A DNA stretch of 64,000 nucleotides from Paramecium octaurelia (lineage: Eukaryota; Ciliophora; Oligohymenophorea; Peniculida; Parameciidae), in NCBI GenBank assembly GCA_905182995.1, contig CAJJDP010000021.1, positions 4,648 through 68,647 on the forward strand, in the 5' to 3' direction. Position numbers and translations under genes: made by a program. The notes under the pieces were generated by a model that ran no database searches, had not been told where the DNA came from, and saw only the letters and a list, made by a program, of their open reading frames with translations. This document shows positions 28,608 to 42,336 of the stretch, piece after piece (position 1 is the first letter of the stretch; each line of letters begins with the position of its first letter).

Positions 28608-31600
28608 TCATAAAGTAGACATAAATCTTTATAAAGCTTGTTTCTATAATCCATTATTTACAAAAAAACTAAAATGAGAACATTACTCTTCTATATCTTT
28701 AAAATACATCTTTGTTTGTCTTAACTGGATCCTCCCCTTTATTTATTAATAGTTGATATGAACTTTTTGATGTTCCTAAAAAAGTTGTAAAATAATTAAT
28801 GTGCTTTTTTTATAAGCCATAAATGTCATTCCGTCCGTATTTTCTTATTCTTGTTTTGTTTCTTCTAAAAATATGGGATTGTTATTAATATATTTTTATT
28901 GATTCGCAAGACCCAAAAAGTTTTGTGATTTTATCTTAAACCCAATGTATTCACATATTTATTTCAAATCACTTAAGGATAACTTTGCATTCATGTAATT
29001 AGTCTAATATTTAAAATAACCATCTGCTATGAACAAGTTTAGGATTTCCCTTAAATTTATTTGTTTTTAGCAATAAAATATTGGTGATTCACTTTAAAAG
29101 CCTAAAACTCTTATTGAAAGATTAAACATGGATGAATTCGCATAATTAATCGATTCAAAAGCAAAAAACGGATTATCTCTTCCAATATCTAAACTCATAT
29201 AATCTAAAAAGAATTAAATTGTGTACAGTCCAATCTTATCAATCTTAAGTTGCATCTTATGGATAAATTCTTTGAGATTAGCTTTAAACCCAAAATCAAG
29301 ACAAATTTAAGAACTATCTTAAAATTATGATTTAATGGTTATAACTTATTTATCCCTTAGCAGTGCTTAATAATTACTTGATAGATTCTTAAAATGATTT
29401 AAAAGTTCTTGGTTTTCCATTGATTCGTTTTTTTTCTTTTAAATATAATTTTTTCCAATCTACTTAAATGTATTCACTGTAGCATTTGTATCTTGCTCCA
29501 GTTATTCTATCAAAGTTTTCTCTAAATAATTTTTATTTTGTGCTTCACTTTCAATTCTTATATTGAATGGATCTTTTAAACTTAATTTCAATAATTTTAT
29601 AAGTTAAGTCCAAACATCTAGCTCAACTCTCATTTTATCCCCTTTGTTAGTAATCTTACTTTTATTTTACAATAATTGCTTAATAATCAATCTTCTATTC
29701 AAACTATTATTAAGTTCTCTAGTAAACTCAAAAAATTTATGTAGATTGATAAAAGTTTATTACTTATTCATTATTAATTTATTTGTTGTAAATTTTCTAA
29801 GATAAACAGATTTTCTTTGTATTTTAGTTTACTCAAATAAAATTGAAAACATTTCTTAAGTTTCCAAACTAGCTAAATCTAAAAAATTAATAGTTCCAAG
29901 TAGATACCTACTTGTTTTAGGAACATATATTTAAATAATCCAAACATCTATAATTAAATGACTATAAATAGTAACAACCCCGTATTCTATTGGCCCACTC
30001 TTGAAATTGCTTAATTAAGAATTTTTCACACCAACATGAAACTTTTTGATAAAATGTCCAATCACTCTAGCATCTTTTAAATATGTTTCACAATAATTCT
30101 TAGAAACTTACTCCTTTGAATCATAAAATAATTTCACAAACTAACAATTACTATGTCTTTCCAATAAATTCAAGTTGTTAATTTGAATGATATTTCCTTT
30201 TGGAGACTTAGGCGAATCACTACTTATAGAGATACTTCTTTGATACTCAATAAATGTTTATCTAGTTTTCTTTGATAAAAAGTATCTATGAAGAAAAGTT
30301 GGTAATTGATATCTAAATTTTCTTTCTGTATAAGTATTATTCAAAATAATCATAGTCATTTTCTAAATAAATTTATCATCGAAGTAGTAAATTGATTAAT
30401 ATTATTAAATGTTAATTTTGAATAACTCAATCAAATCTTAGTGAGAAAATATCATTTTAATTGAAGAGGTTTTAGATGATAACCATTCTAATTATAAATT
30501 TACATACAGCATTTCACCATCAAAATAATAGATTCGTTCATTTCCTTTCTAATCAAAATTAAAATTATCTAATTTTTTATTAAAACTGTAATATATAGAT
30601 GTATGTACAATAAATTATTAGTTTCTGTTAATGAAGAATCTGTAATGATTAGAATTAAAATGGTTTGTCAAATCTTTGTGTTTACTCAATATCAAAGTTT
30701 TTAATTTTATTGCAGAAGGTAATTGACAATTTACATAATGAGATTATTATATATATACAGGAGTTTTATTGTCTTTGGTTAAAAATTCAGTTATTTTATA
30801 ATTTAAGAGCTGATTTATTTTAGAAAACTATTAAAGACTTCCCTTTTAGTAAATTCTGTAAAGCGGAATTTACTTTATAATATTAATAGCTTATAATATT
30901 TCCTAATTATTAGCCATGAAATCTGGCTCTTCTATTATTTATTTGCCTTGATATATATCATCATACTATTAAATTTAGGTAACAATATTAATTTTAAATA
31001 ATTATTCTAAGTTTTATTCTTTCTCATTAATAATTTTGGTATACTTGACAAACTATTATTCAATAGGTGAGATAGCATATAATTAAATGCTTTTTTCTTC
31101 CTTTTACATTAATTTTAAAGACATTTTTTTAGTTTTCAACTGATTATCATTTTTCAAAATAATTTTATTTTAAATTAAGTCAATGTCAAAGTAAGTAAAC
31201 AAAAATAGACTCAATAATTCTTTTTAAGTATTTGAATAATCTGATTAAAAGAGTAAATTATAGAGTAATGATTCAAATCTAATATTCTATAGTTGTTGTG
31301 GATCTTTCTCAAGATATTCTAATAACTAATGGTATAATGAAACTTATAGAGAATAAGGTTCAATAAGCAAATTGCTTTTAATATTATCAATAGCCTTTTC
31401 CTTATTAAACAAAGTTGAAGAAACTTTTAATTCAAAATATTATTTTTGTATTTGCTATCCAAATACTTGAGGTATTTTGAGTGAATTGCCTTTTTTCCCC
31501 TCTGGACTAAGTATATCATTTAGATGATATTTTAAATCCCTAGATATTTCTATTTCCAAAGTAAGCAAAACAAATTTTTAAAAGCATCTCTTAAAATCAG

Positions 31601-34487
31601 ATTTATACATGCCTTTGGATAATCTAATTACAGTTGAAAAAATCTTTTGAGAAAACCCTTTAAGATTCACTGATGGTCCTCCGTCTATCATAAATTATCT
31701 AGAAGTGCAAATAAACCTAAACAATAGAATACTATTTTTTATTTTCTATTTATTTACTAAGTACTCCTGCAATTCCTTATCTGTAATATTATCAATAATA
31801 TTTAATTATTTATTATGAAAATGAATTTTTTCAATTCTTTTAATATGATATTCATACGAGATTATCTTATTAATCAAATTCATGTTTATGTATTTGACTG
31901 TTGTCTAATTAATATTCGGTAGAATTTCATATGCATAGCCACAAATCTTTTTTATCTTGCTTATCTAAGATTAATGAAATTAACAAAGATAACTTTGAAC
32001 ATAAGCACAACTATTGATATCTTCAGTATTAATTTTAACTTTTGCTCTTTAGGTTAGTCCTGATATAAATGAATGCTTATCTTTTTTTATATTGTTTGAA
32101 AGGTCGAAATTAAAAATTTATGAATATTATTTAAATTTGTCCAACTCTCTCAATGCCTCAGCAACTGTAGGCCAGATCGTGGCCCCATTTTTTTCTCTTC
32201 CTTTTGAGACAACAGGAAGATCAAAACGATAAAAATTATACGAATTCCCTTCTTATGAAGCATATAAAACAATAAAATTTTTATCTGCTGTTAAATCTTT
32301 ATATTTAATTTTCCAAATTTAAATTTTATTCTGAAAAAGAATTTTATATTTTAAAGTTGGATAATATAAATGCTATTATTTAACTTATTATAAAGTTCCA
32401 TATTTCTCTTAGAGATAAGTGATATCTTCTGTATTATAATTTATGAGACTTAATCTTTTAGCCAAGCATATAGCTTTAAAAAAACCAAATCCTTTCCCCT
32501 TAATTTCATCTTTCATAGAGTCTTTTTTTTCCTCAAAGTCTTCTCTAGGAGTTGGCTAACTTTGAACGTTTGCTTACTTTTCCATATGATTACTAACTAT
32601 ATCAGGAGCTGTTTTAAATCGGTTAAAATCTAAGAAGTTAGTAATAGATTATGGCTTTGATTATACAGGACCAAGAATAGTTGTTTATTTTTCTTTTTAA
32701 CGCTTTTTTCGAAATACACCCATTCTTATCAATGATTTTATTTTATTGATATTAATTCTAACTTTTTCACTAAAATTTGCTTTAAGTTAAATAAACTAGG
32801 ATTTTAATCCTAATCTTGGTTTAATAGCAAATGAGTTTTATCTAGCAAACTTACTTCTTCTTTTTGTTTTCTTAATTAGGTCTTTCATTTAGAGTTATCT
32901 ATCACTCACAATTAAATAGGGTGGATCATCAACATAAGTCAATATTTTTAGAAAGTGTTTTGTAATTAATTTAGGTAATTTTTTACCTCCTGGTGATTCT
33001 AAATGAAAATATCTTAAATTAAAGAGAACAACTAAACTCATAATGCTAATTTTTGGTTTAGGAGCAATTAAAGCTTAGGACATAAATTTTGTTGGTTCTT
33101 TAGATGTTAATTTGCTATCTAATACTTCTTAAATGATTTCTTATTTCTTAAGAGGAGAAAACTCCTCTTATCTACTATGTCTCTTTGTAAGTGGAACAGA
33201 TGTAATAATATTCTTATAAATCCTCCCAACTGAAGGTTTTTAATGTAATGGCTTTCGCTTCTAGAAGGACTTAATCTTATAATTATCAACTTCCTACCAC
33301 ATCTCTTTGCTAAATGTGGACTCAGGTTGAAACTAACTAGGTTGTCTACTTACTGATACTTATCTGCTGTGAAAAGTTGATTTAACTGCCCTCTCAGATT
33401 ACTTAGTTAAATCTAATTAAATTTATTAGATTTATTAAGCATTATATAAACTAGATATTGATTCATAGTGGGTGTCCCTTTTGAATGTTGATGATTGTTT
33501 CAGATTTTCTTCTGAAGATAAAAAACTGATCAATGATCTTGTTATCTTATGACTAGGTTTTGAATCAAATCTAAACATTTTTCTTTTGAATAATCCCTTC
33601 CCTAATTTTTCATAATATTTATCCAGCATCTCTAAAACTTAATCGTACTTTTTAGCTAATTATTAATCAATTGATTATTAAGGATTCTTATAAAATTGCT
33701 AGGAAATTTAAAATAATATCTAAATTTCATTAAATAAGTTCTCGGCTAAACTTGGAGCTATTCCTCTACTGATTGGGTATAATAATTTTATCTCAAAATA
33801 TAGAAATTAAAAGAAATCTTCTTTAGGCATATTTGCACATGATTTAACTGAACCTATCAATTTTGGAGACAAATATACAACATTTTCTTAATTATTTAAC
33901 AAATGCATCTCAGTAACAAAAGATTTAAGATTATACATAGTATAATACTCGTGTTTTATATTCATTAAATAATGGATAGATTATTGTTCTTCTCCTATTA
34001 AATAGGTTTAGTAAGCCTAAAATATTAAAAATTTTAGTCTTATTAAAGTATTTTTAAAATGTTAAAGCTAAGGAAGGATTATTTATTCAAAATATTATAA
34101 CTGATTCTTCATAGATTTTTATTTAAGCTATTTATTTTTTAAGATAGCCCATTTTAACCACAATTCCATAACTGAATTCGAAATTTGATATTTTTAATAA
34201 AATAGCTTATACTTTTTCATTTTATCTATGGTTTTTCCATTCATAAGAGTATTTGTAATTTCATTAAGATCTAACAACATTCTTGCAATTAAAACTCTTT
34301 ATAATTGTTCTGATTGAACATATTCTATTCTGGGAACCATAAAATTTTCTAATACAAACTATTCAAATCCTAAATTTTTCCTTTAATTAAGTTTCTTCGT
34401 GTAGCCCAGACTTTCAAGTTATAGTAATCTTGTTTCTTTTTAGAATAAGTGGCTGAAATTTAGGCATTATAATAAATAGTAATTCAT
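28608..34487 (-). CDS. Hypothetical large protein, 1,960 residues
   Basis: A single uninterrupted frame of 1,960 codons from ATG at 34487 to TGA at 28608, with no intron needed. No family was recognised. The protein is rich in Lys, Gln, Asn, Leu and Ile and mostly soluble-looking. The first 350 residues are helical (LLDLNEITNTLMNGKTIDKM), a basic linker follows (about 380-640), and then a long helical/beta mixture with no membrane span or signal peptide. The intronless state, in a genome where most genes have small introns, is unusual at this length. It might be a cytoskeletal or scaffolding protein, but that is a guess. Confidence 0.75.
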
Positions 34488-34982
34488 TTATTATTATTAT
34501 AAAGCATATAATATTAAATTAAAAAGAAATCAATGTAAAGAATTCTAAATAACTTAACATTGTCATCGATTAATATTAATTGATATTGAGGATCAAATAT
34601 GTGTATTTGTTTCATGATGCTAACACATCTACTTTATATACTATTTTCATCTACATGAATAGATTAGAAGTGAAATCCAAGTTTTTATTAAAAAAATAAA
34701 CAAATTCAATATTAGTTCAATAGCGGAGTCCATAGAAATAAAATAATGAATCATTATTATGAAGAGGAGTAATATTTCAGATTAAGTTAAAATTATTTTT
34801 TTATATTTTATCTTCTATTATAAAGACATTTAGTATTAAGCATATATGAGTAATTTTAGTTTCTAATGAATGAATAATACTAGCATTCTTTTAAAAGATC
34901 TTTTGAAAAAGGACAGATAATTTAGAAATAAAAAGAATTAATGTAGAGAAAATTTAAATATATTATTTTGTGATTTTGTTTA
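34488..34982. other. Divergent intergenic region
   Basis: 495 bp between the start of the 1,960-residue gene (-) and CWC22 (+). AT-rich, with no gene, repeat or RNA recognised. Expected to carry both promoters. Confidence 0.5.
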
Positions 34983-37392
34983 ATGTCTGAGTAGCCTTAA
35001 CAAGATGGAACTTAAAATGATTATATTCAGTCATTAAGAGAGGAAGAAAACTTTCTCATGATAAAATATAATGAAAAGAGGGAAAACGAAAAGATGCAAA
35101 TGGAAGAGGCAGCAAAAAAATTTGTCCAAGTTGATCCAATAACTCAAAAAAAGTTCGATAGACCTACAAGAGCAGGTGGTGTTTATGTGCCTCCTCATAA
35201 ATTGAGGGAAATGGAAAACGAAATAAAAATGAGTAATAAAAATAGCGTTGAATACTAAAGATTAATGTGGGAATTATTAAGAAAATCAATAAATGGTATT
35301 ATCAATAAAGTAAATATTACAAACATATAAAATATCATTGTTGAATTATTTAATGAAAATATTTTAAGAGGGAGAGGATTATTAGCAAGAGCAATTATAA
35401 AAGCCTAAATGGCATCGCCAAATTTTACTATGGTTTATGCTGCTTTGATCTCTGTTATCAATACTAAATTGCCAGAAATTGTTAATTTGATAATAAAAAG
35501 AGTGATTGTTTAATTTTAAAGAGCGTACAAAAGAAATAATAAAATAGTGTGTATGGCAATTACAAAAATGATTGCTCATCTTATAAATTAAAAAGTTTTA
35601 AGCGACTTAGTTGGATTAGAATTACTTTATATTCTTCTAGAGAGTCCCACTGAAGATTCTGTAGAATTGGCCTGCGATTTTACAATAGAATGTGGATAAG
35701 TAATGAGTGATATTGCTCCCTAAAATGTTTCTACAATATTCGAAAGATTTAAAGGAATATTGCATGAAGGAACCATAAGCAGAAAAGTTTAGTATAGAAT
35801 TGAGTAACTATTTGCAACTCGAAAAACTAAGTTTGTTGATCACCCAGGAGTTATTCCTGATTTAGATTTAGTTGAGGAGGATGATTAGATTACGCATCAA
35901 ATAGATATAGTTGATGAGTTAGATGCTGAGGATAATCTAAATTTATTTTAGTATGATCCATTTTTTGAGAAAACTGAGAATGAATGGGAAGAAATCAAAA
36001 AAGAAATTTTGGGAGAAGAGAATATTATTATGTTAAAAACAAAGTAATAAGTTGATTTCATGCCTGAGATAGAAGAGGAACAAGAATAAGCTAAAGATTT
36101 TACAGAAAGGGATCTATTAAGTTTAAAGAGAGTTATTTATTTAACAATCTAAAGCAGTGTTGATTATGAGGAATGCTTGCATAAAATAATTAAGATGTAA
36201 ACAGGAATTGGTCATGAAGATGAAGTTTGCAATATGATTATTGATTGTTGTATGCAAGAGCGAACATATTTAAGGTTTTTTGGACTTTTGGGATAGAGAT
36301 TATGTGAAATTGCTGAAATCTTTAGAGATAATTTTATGAAATGTTTTGTAGAGAAATATGCTTCAATGCATCGTTATGAAACTGCAAAAATCAGAAACAT
36401 TTCTAAATTCTTTGCTCATCTCTTATTTACAAATGCTATTGATTGGAGAATCCTAAAATGTATTTCATTAACTTAAGAAAGTACTACCTCTTCAGGTAGA
36501 ATTATGATTAAATGTTTATTCTTGGAATTGGCTGAAAATATGAGCTTACCTGTGTTAAAGTCAAAATTGATGGATCCGGAACTTAAAGATTATCTTGCTG
36601 GTCTATTTCCAGTTGATCATCCTAAAAATACAAGATTTTCAATTAACTTTTTCACTAGTATTGGATAAGGGTTATTAACAGAAGAATTAAGATAGATATA
36701 TGAATAATAAAACAAAATAGAATTTTAACATGCTTAAGAAGTAACTATTGCATTCTAATTATTAGGCTTTAAAATAATTCGGTACCTCTGCTGAAGAAGA
36801 TAGTGAAAGTGATGAAAGTGACAGCAGTGAAGATTCATCCTCAGATGATAGTAGTGATAGTGATTCATCAAAAGATAAATAAAAAAAAAATTAATAAGAT
36901 AAGAAAAGAAAAGAAGATGAAGCTCCTGTTAAAGAAAAACCAAAGGAAAAAGAAAGAGGTAAGCTAAAAGAGAAGGATAGAGAAAGAGAAAGAGAAAAAG
37001 AAAAAGAGAAGGAAAGAGAAAAAGAAAGAGAAAGGGAGAAGGAAAAAGAGAGAGAAAAGGAAAGAGAAAAAGAAAAGGAAAGAGAAAGAGAAAAAGAAAA
37101 GGAAAGAGAGAAGGAAAGAGAAAAAGAAAGAGAGAAGGAAAGAGAAAAATAAAAAGAAAGGGAGAGAGAAAAATAAAAGGAAAAAAAACGAGAAAAAGAG
37201 AGAGAAAGAGAAAGGGAAAGAGAAAAGGAAAAAAAAAAGAGGGATCAAAAAAGAAAATACAAAAGTCCAAGCCAAAGTGAAAGTTTAAGTGATAGTAGAA
37301 GCAGAAGTAGGAGTAGAAGTGCAAGTGTTAGTAGCAGCTAAAGTAGTAGCAGTAGCAGTGAAAGTAAACCATAGCATAAAAAACACAAATGA
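34983..37392 (+). CDS. CWC22: Pre-mRNA splicing factor CWC22
   Basis: Spliceosome-associated protein that holds the exon-junction complex helicase eIF4A3 on the spliceosome. ATG at 34983, TGA at 37392, one 25-nt intron near 36755, 795 codons. After the typical N-terminus ([15 protein letters not shown]) the MIF4G domain starts at about residue 90 ([16 protein letters not shown]). The MA3 domain spans about 370-480 ([19 protein letters not shown]). It ends with an acidic Ser stretch, a long run of alternating Lys/Glu/Arg (about 37000-37245) and an SR tail ([15 protein letters not shown]). The KEKERE run should form a single stable alpha helix. CWC22 proteins usually end in SR/RS or charged tails, so this fits. 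The run also throws a spurious Phe/Leu frame on the opposite strand. Confidence 0.93.
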
Positions 37393-37454
37393 ATTTATTA
37401 GCTAAATTATTTTATATTTGAAAATATTCTACCATTATAGTATGATTTGGTTGA

Positions 37455-39450
37455 TCTATTTATTATTCGAAGTTTCAAGATTTACATTCTTATGTATTAG
37501 TACAAAGGAGGCGTGATATAACAAGAAATTTTTATAAAGATGGAATTAAAACTTCAACTTAAAAATCATTAAAGGGTTTTTAGTCTAAAGGTAGATAAAG
37601 TAGGGAAAATATCTAAATAATTTCTAGAGTAATACTTGATGATCCAAAAAATTTTGCCATTTAGGAGTCTGTTCTAAGATTATATTTAGGCGTAACCATT
37701 CTCATCTATTTATTAGTTCTTTTTTAAATCAGAGCCTAGATATTTTCCTGCTTTGCCTCGTGAATTTAATGTAATTGGCTCATAGGGAGACTACTTAAGA
37801 TTTTATTGAGGGTATAATTTGCTCTATTAAAAGAACCTGATGAGATCTAATTACTTATTTCTGTATACTATATACCTTTCCAATTATGCAGTTTAAAACC
37901 TACTCATCGAAAAGGGCTTTCTTTTTATTATTTTCTATTGTTATCTTTTTAGATATGCTAAACTATTAAATAAGAGTACGTTCAGTTGAATTATTGTTTT
38001 GGTTGACATTAGGTTAGTTGAATTCTTGATGAATTTCAGTTTTCTTTTAATTCTTACGATGTAATAACTCAAAATATTATGGAATACGAAATTAAGTTAG
38101 TTGTTAAAATGATTAACTATAAGGTTTAGGTAAGTTGGAGTAATCCAAATATTTGCCATCTTCTTATAATATTTTTTTATTTGCTTCAATTAATTCAGCA
38201 TAGGGAGAACTAGGTTTTTTTCTCATAATAATAATTAATTATTATTATGACAATATTAATTACATTCAAAAACAATATAAATGTATAAATAGTATAAAGA
38301 ATAACATAAATAATAGCATCATCTATTCGACTTAATTACAGAGTTACTCTAACCTAAAAGGGTTAATTTCAAATATTCATTAGAAACTAATGCAAAATGA
38401 CAGATTCGTAAAATAACTTAGTATAAGTTTGGAATCCAAAAGAAAAAATGGATTGAAACGATGATCAAAATATTAAAAAGTCTTTATGTTTTCTCTAAAA
38501 CATTAAAAGAAGGCAGTATATTAAAGAGGACTCCTTGATGATGGGAATATTTAAAGAGTAATCTATTTCAATTCTAATTTTACATTACCAATTAAGAAAT
38601 ACCTTATTATATGACTCAAATAATTATGAAGATAAAAATGAATATACATTATTATGCTCTGAACCGTTTATTGGCAGAACTAATAATTTTAAGAAAGAAA
38701 TCATTCTATAAAACAATGGTTTGAAGCAACATATGCAAATAAATAAAGTCTAGTTGGGTTTGGTATAGAACAATCCACTTTTATTAACAGTTCAAATGAT
38801 CATACTAAGTCTACTTTTACTTAATTTAGAAAACTCTTTCTTAGACACCATAAGCCTGCAATTAATTACTAAGAAACTGATTAAAAGTAAAGATGAAATT
38901 AATTGCGAAACAAAATTTACTAATACAATAGAAGAATAGAATATGCTTCTGAGAAAATAACTGAATCTTCTACAGAGATGGCATCATTTACTTCAAAAGT
39001 TGAATTGGCTTCAGATGTCAAAGATAAAAAATATAATTTGATATTTTAGAACGAACAAGAATATTAATTAACTGAATAAAGAGCTAATTATGCTGGTCTT
39101 TTTATAAAATTTGAGCATGAACTGAAATTATCAATGATAATACTGATAATTTAAATGCTGCATACTGGTAAAGATAAAAAAAAAATAGTGAATATGAACA
39201 TATTATGCATCTGATACTAAGCATTGCTAATTAGAAATTGTTTCTCATAAGATATTTAAAGAAATATGAGCAGCTAAATTCAAATTTCAAAGTTTACTTC
39301 TTGAAAGATCTTCTGCATGATATTTATTTTATTAAAATTAAAATATGCTATTATCTCTTCACAGAAGATGTGAAATAATAGTTTCCTAATTATATTTATT
39401 ATGAAATTCTGATACTTAATTTAATTGTATGTTTTACTGTGTTTCTATGA
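37455..39450 (+). CDS. Multi-exon membrane protein, model incomplete
   Basis: No family was recognised. At least six introns can be placed at 37760-37785, 37802-37823, 37863-37891, 38017-38039, 38096-38123 and 38408-38427. They join protein-like exons: RRRDITRNFYKDGIKT, the hydrophobic span YLGVTILIYLLVLF, EEPDEIQLLISFKTYSSKRA, the span FFLLFSIVIFLDML, and GELGFFLIIIINYYYD. From 38428 to about 39120 two or three frames alternate and I could not settle the splicing. The last exon (SEYEHIMHLILSIANQK, FLKDLLHDIYFIKI) ends at TGA 39450. No ATG was found for the first exon, whose frame opens after a TGA at 37452. Either an upstream micro-exon is missed or the 5' end is damaged. The start given is the frame opening, not a start codon. 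Confidence 0.5.
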
Positions 39451-39518
39451 TTTATTTATTAGTAAATGGAATAATTTAATTATAGTTTTTATAATGTTAT
39501 AGATATACTATTAATTAA

Positions 39519-41425
39519 ATGGAATAATAAAATGATGTTGTAACTTAGGATTAATAATAAGGATTGAACGAATAAGTTGAAGAGACTTCAACTCAAAATG
39601 AACCAACAGAATAATCTATTGTTGAAAACCCTCAAAAAACTGAGACCAACCCTATGATCGATCCAATAATAGATTAAAACACAGATCAACCTTCAAATTA
39701 GGATAATAAAACAGAAGAATCAAATGATAGTTCGACTACAAATCCATTATACACTTATTCGATTTTGGCAAAAGAATTTATTTTGTTTAGCCTTCCCTAT
39801 TTATATTTTATAATTGCTGCTCTTTATAGGATTTATTAGCTTTAGAAATTGCAAGATGTTACACTATAAAGATAATCGATAAGATCTCAATTAAGTGATG
39901 AGGATGTGTAATTATTGAATATATTTAAATTAGCCCAAAAACAAATCCTCCATCTTTGAATATCAAAATTATGATTTCATATTGGCTTTGTTTTGTGTGT
40001 ACTTTATCGATGACCCTCGGATTTTTCGGTCTAATTATGACTATATCACCAAAACTGTACTTCATTTGGCTGATACCTATTGTTGCTCATATTGTTTCTG
40101 TTATTTTGCTAAAATTAGAGTTCAAAGTTTAAGAATAATAGGCAACTTGGACTCATAGAGTAATAGTTTATCAACTATCAATTAGATATTTTGGCCTTTA
40201 TAGACTGCATTTTTGGTTGTTAGAACTTCATAAGAATATCAAACTCTTTTGAGTAGCGGATTAATAATTTTGCAATTGTTCCCATCACTCGTTTTATTGA
40301 TATATGCATTGTATAGACCAAATGATAGAACAAGAATACCTGATGACACACCAAAATTTGCAAAATAATTGATGAAATCATTAGAAGAATTCAAAATATT
40401 TTAATCAGGAATTAGAGAATCAATGATAAACAGAACCAAAACAAAAAAAGAAAATACTACTATAACAAAATAATTATCATCAGCATTTTCTGATCTAATA
40501 TAAAGCAAAAATCAAAATGAATAGGAGCAATTTTTAAGAGAAAAAATGCCAGAAAGGAGTGTTAGTGTGAGTAAAAAAATAATTAAACGCTTTGTTAACG
40601 ATAATGAAATACTTTATTCATATTTGATTAATACCATAATCGATGGTCATACATTTTAATCAGAAAAGCGTTACCCTGAATTTTTGAATATTGAGAGAGT
40701 ACAAATTGATCATTTTAACAAATACAATGCAAGTTCCTTTAAAATTCAAAGAATTGATCTATAATTGGGTGAAGATGAATTTTCTTATGTTCTAAGGAGA
40801 AGAGAATATTTAGAAAGATGGCTATAAGAGTAATTATCCAACCCAACTTATGTAACAAAAAATCTACTTGATTTCTTGGGAGTGGATGAAGAAATGCAAC
40901 AACCATTTTTAATATATTAATAATTGATTTCAAAAACTAGATCTTAGATACGACCTAAGAGTTACTAAAAATCTTAAGAATATGAATTATAAGCACTCAG
41001 AGTAAATTCTGAAGAAAACTTAGTTGCATTAGATTATTCTGAGCTTCAATTCTCTTCTAATTGTGTCTAGTATGAATATGGCATGTATGGATCTAATTCA
41101 ATAGAATTTGTTATTATAATCAAATACAAAGAAAAGTAAACATATTAAAAGTAATGTTAGGAACACAGAACACGTATATAGGATCTTGAAAACACTGTCT
41201 TGTATTCGATAATTTAGTGAGTAACTTGAATTATAAAGTGGTCGAGCATTGCCGCCTAATTTAAAAATAACAAAGTAAATTTTAAATTTAACAACAAATG
41301 AAAAAATCACCTTTGTGGATGAATTTTTTAAAGAATTATTAGGAAATCACGAATACTTTTCAAGCGAATTTTTTGAATTTATAGGATTTGATATTAATAA
41401 TAGATGTCCAAAAGAATAAAGTTGA
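39519..41425 (+). CDS. Membrane protein with C-terminal PX-like domains
   Basis: ATG at 39519, TGA at 41425, three introns (26, 26 and 31 nt), 608 codons. The first 80 residues are Gln/Asn/Thr/Glu-rich and soluble. Four or five membrane spans follow within about residues 85-270 (EFILFSLPYLYFIIAALY, SYWLCFVCTLSMTLGFFGLI, FIWLIPIVAHIVSVILL, LQLFPSLVLLIYALY). The C-terminal half resembles PX domains twice: one ends RRREYLERWLQEQL..NLLDFLGV, and a later one reads CIRQFSEQLE..LPPNLKITK..FFKELL..FEFIGF. PX domains bind phosphoinositides, so an endomembrane protein tethered to PI lipids is likely. The spliced order is well supported; PX assignment is by pattern only. Confidence 0.7.
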
Positions 41426-41515
41426 TCAATTTTTATAATATTAAATTATTTATAATTATAATAATACATAACTAAATGAAAGATCCTTGAGCTTATTATA
41501 ATAATAACAATTTTT

Positions 41516-42259
41516 ATGATTAAATTATATATAGATTGGATTTCACAGCCATCTAGAGCTGTAAAGGCAGTCTTAGATATCCTCAAAGTACCTCATGAAG
41601 TTAAGGCTTTAAAGATTTAATTTGATGAGCACAAGTCACCTGAATTCACAGCAATTCATCCATTATAATAATGTATTGAAGTTAAAAAAATTGATAGTGC
41701 CTGTATTACAAGATGGAGATTTTATAGTAGCTGAAAGTCACAATATAATGAGATATATCATCAAATAGAGAAATATATCAACTAATTTGTAAGTTTCTAA
41801 AAAATAATAAGATACCCTCTTACAGACATCAGATAATAAACTAGAATAGATTAATATCTAGACTATCATCATACAAATACAAGAAGATGTTTACATTTGT
41901 ACCATTCAGTGCTTATATCGCCAATAAAAGGGGAGAAGGTTATTCCTGAAGTACTGGAAAAGGAAAAACAAGATGTGGCAAAAGTGTTTTCATATTTTGA
42001 GAACAGTAATTATTTTAAAACATATGTAGATTGGCTGAAAGGTAGGAACTACATTTGTGGTGATTAAGTGACTTTGGCTGATATAAGTGCTTGTAGCGAA
42101 ATGATGTAATTAGACATGATTAAATTTGATTTCTAAAACTATCCAATTACAAATGCTTGGCTTAATAGAGTAATAAGGATTCCAGAAGTTTATCAAGCTC
42201 ATAATGTGGCTTTTAAGATTATCAAGAAATAGAATCCGAGTTCTTAATTCTTGAAATGA
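41516..42259 (+). CDS. Theta-class-like glutathione S-transferase
   Basis: Conjugates glutathione to electrophiles, probably in the cytosol. ATG at 41516, TGA at 42259, two introns (25 and 23 nt, the second ending AAG), 232 codons. N-terminal thioredoxin-fold domain: LYIDWISQPSRAVKAVLD, where the Ser of SQPSRA is the theta-class catalytic position, then VPVLQDGDF..AESHNIMRYI (here LPVLQDGDF), the glutathione-binding segment. The C-terminal helical domain has the conserved CGDQVTLADISA motif. Size is normal for the family. The stop lies 77 bp from the stop of the convergent Rho gene. Confidence 0.9.
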
Positions 42260-42336
42260 ATTAAAATAACATATATATATATATAGAATATCAATTTGTA
42301 TTAATATATAATTAAAGCATATTAATGTATATGTTA

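Noticed and set aside
36929-37324. Phe/Leu-rich minus-strand frames resembling a membrane protein
   Set aside because: They are the complement of the Lys/Glu/Arg run of CWC22.
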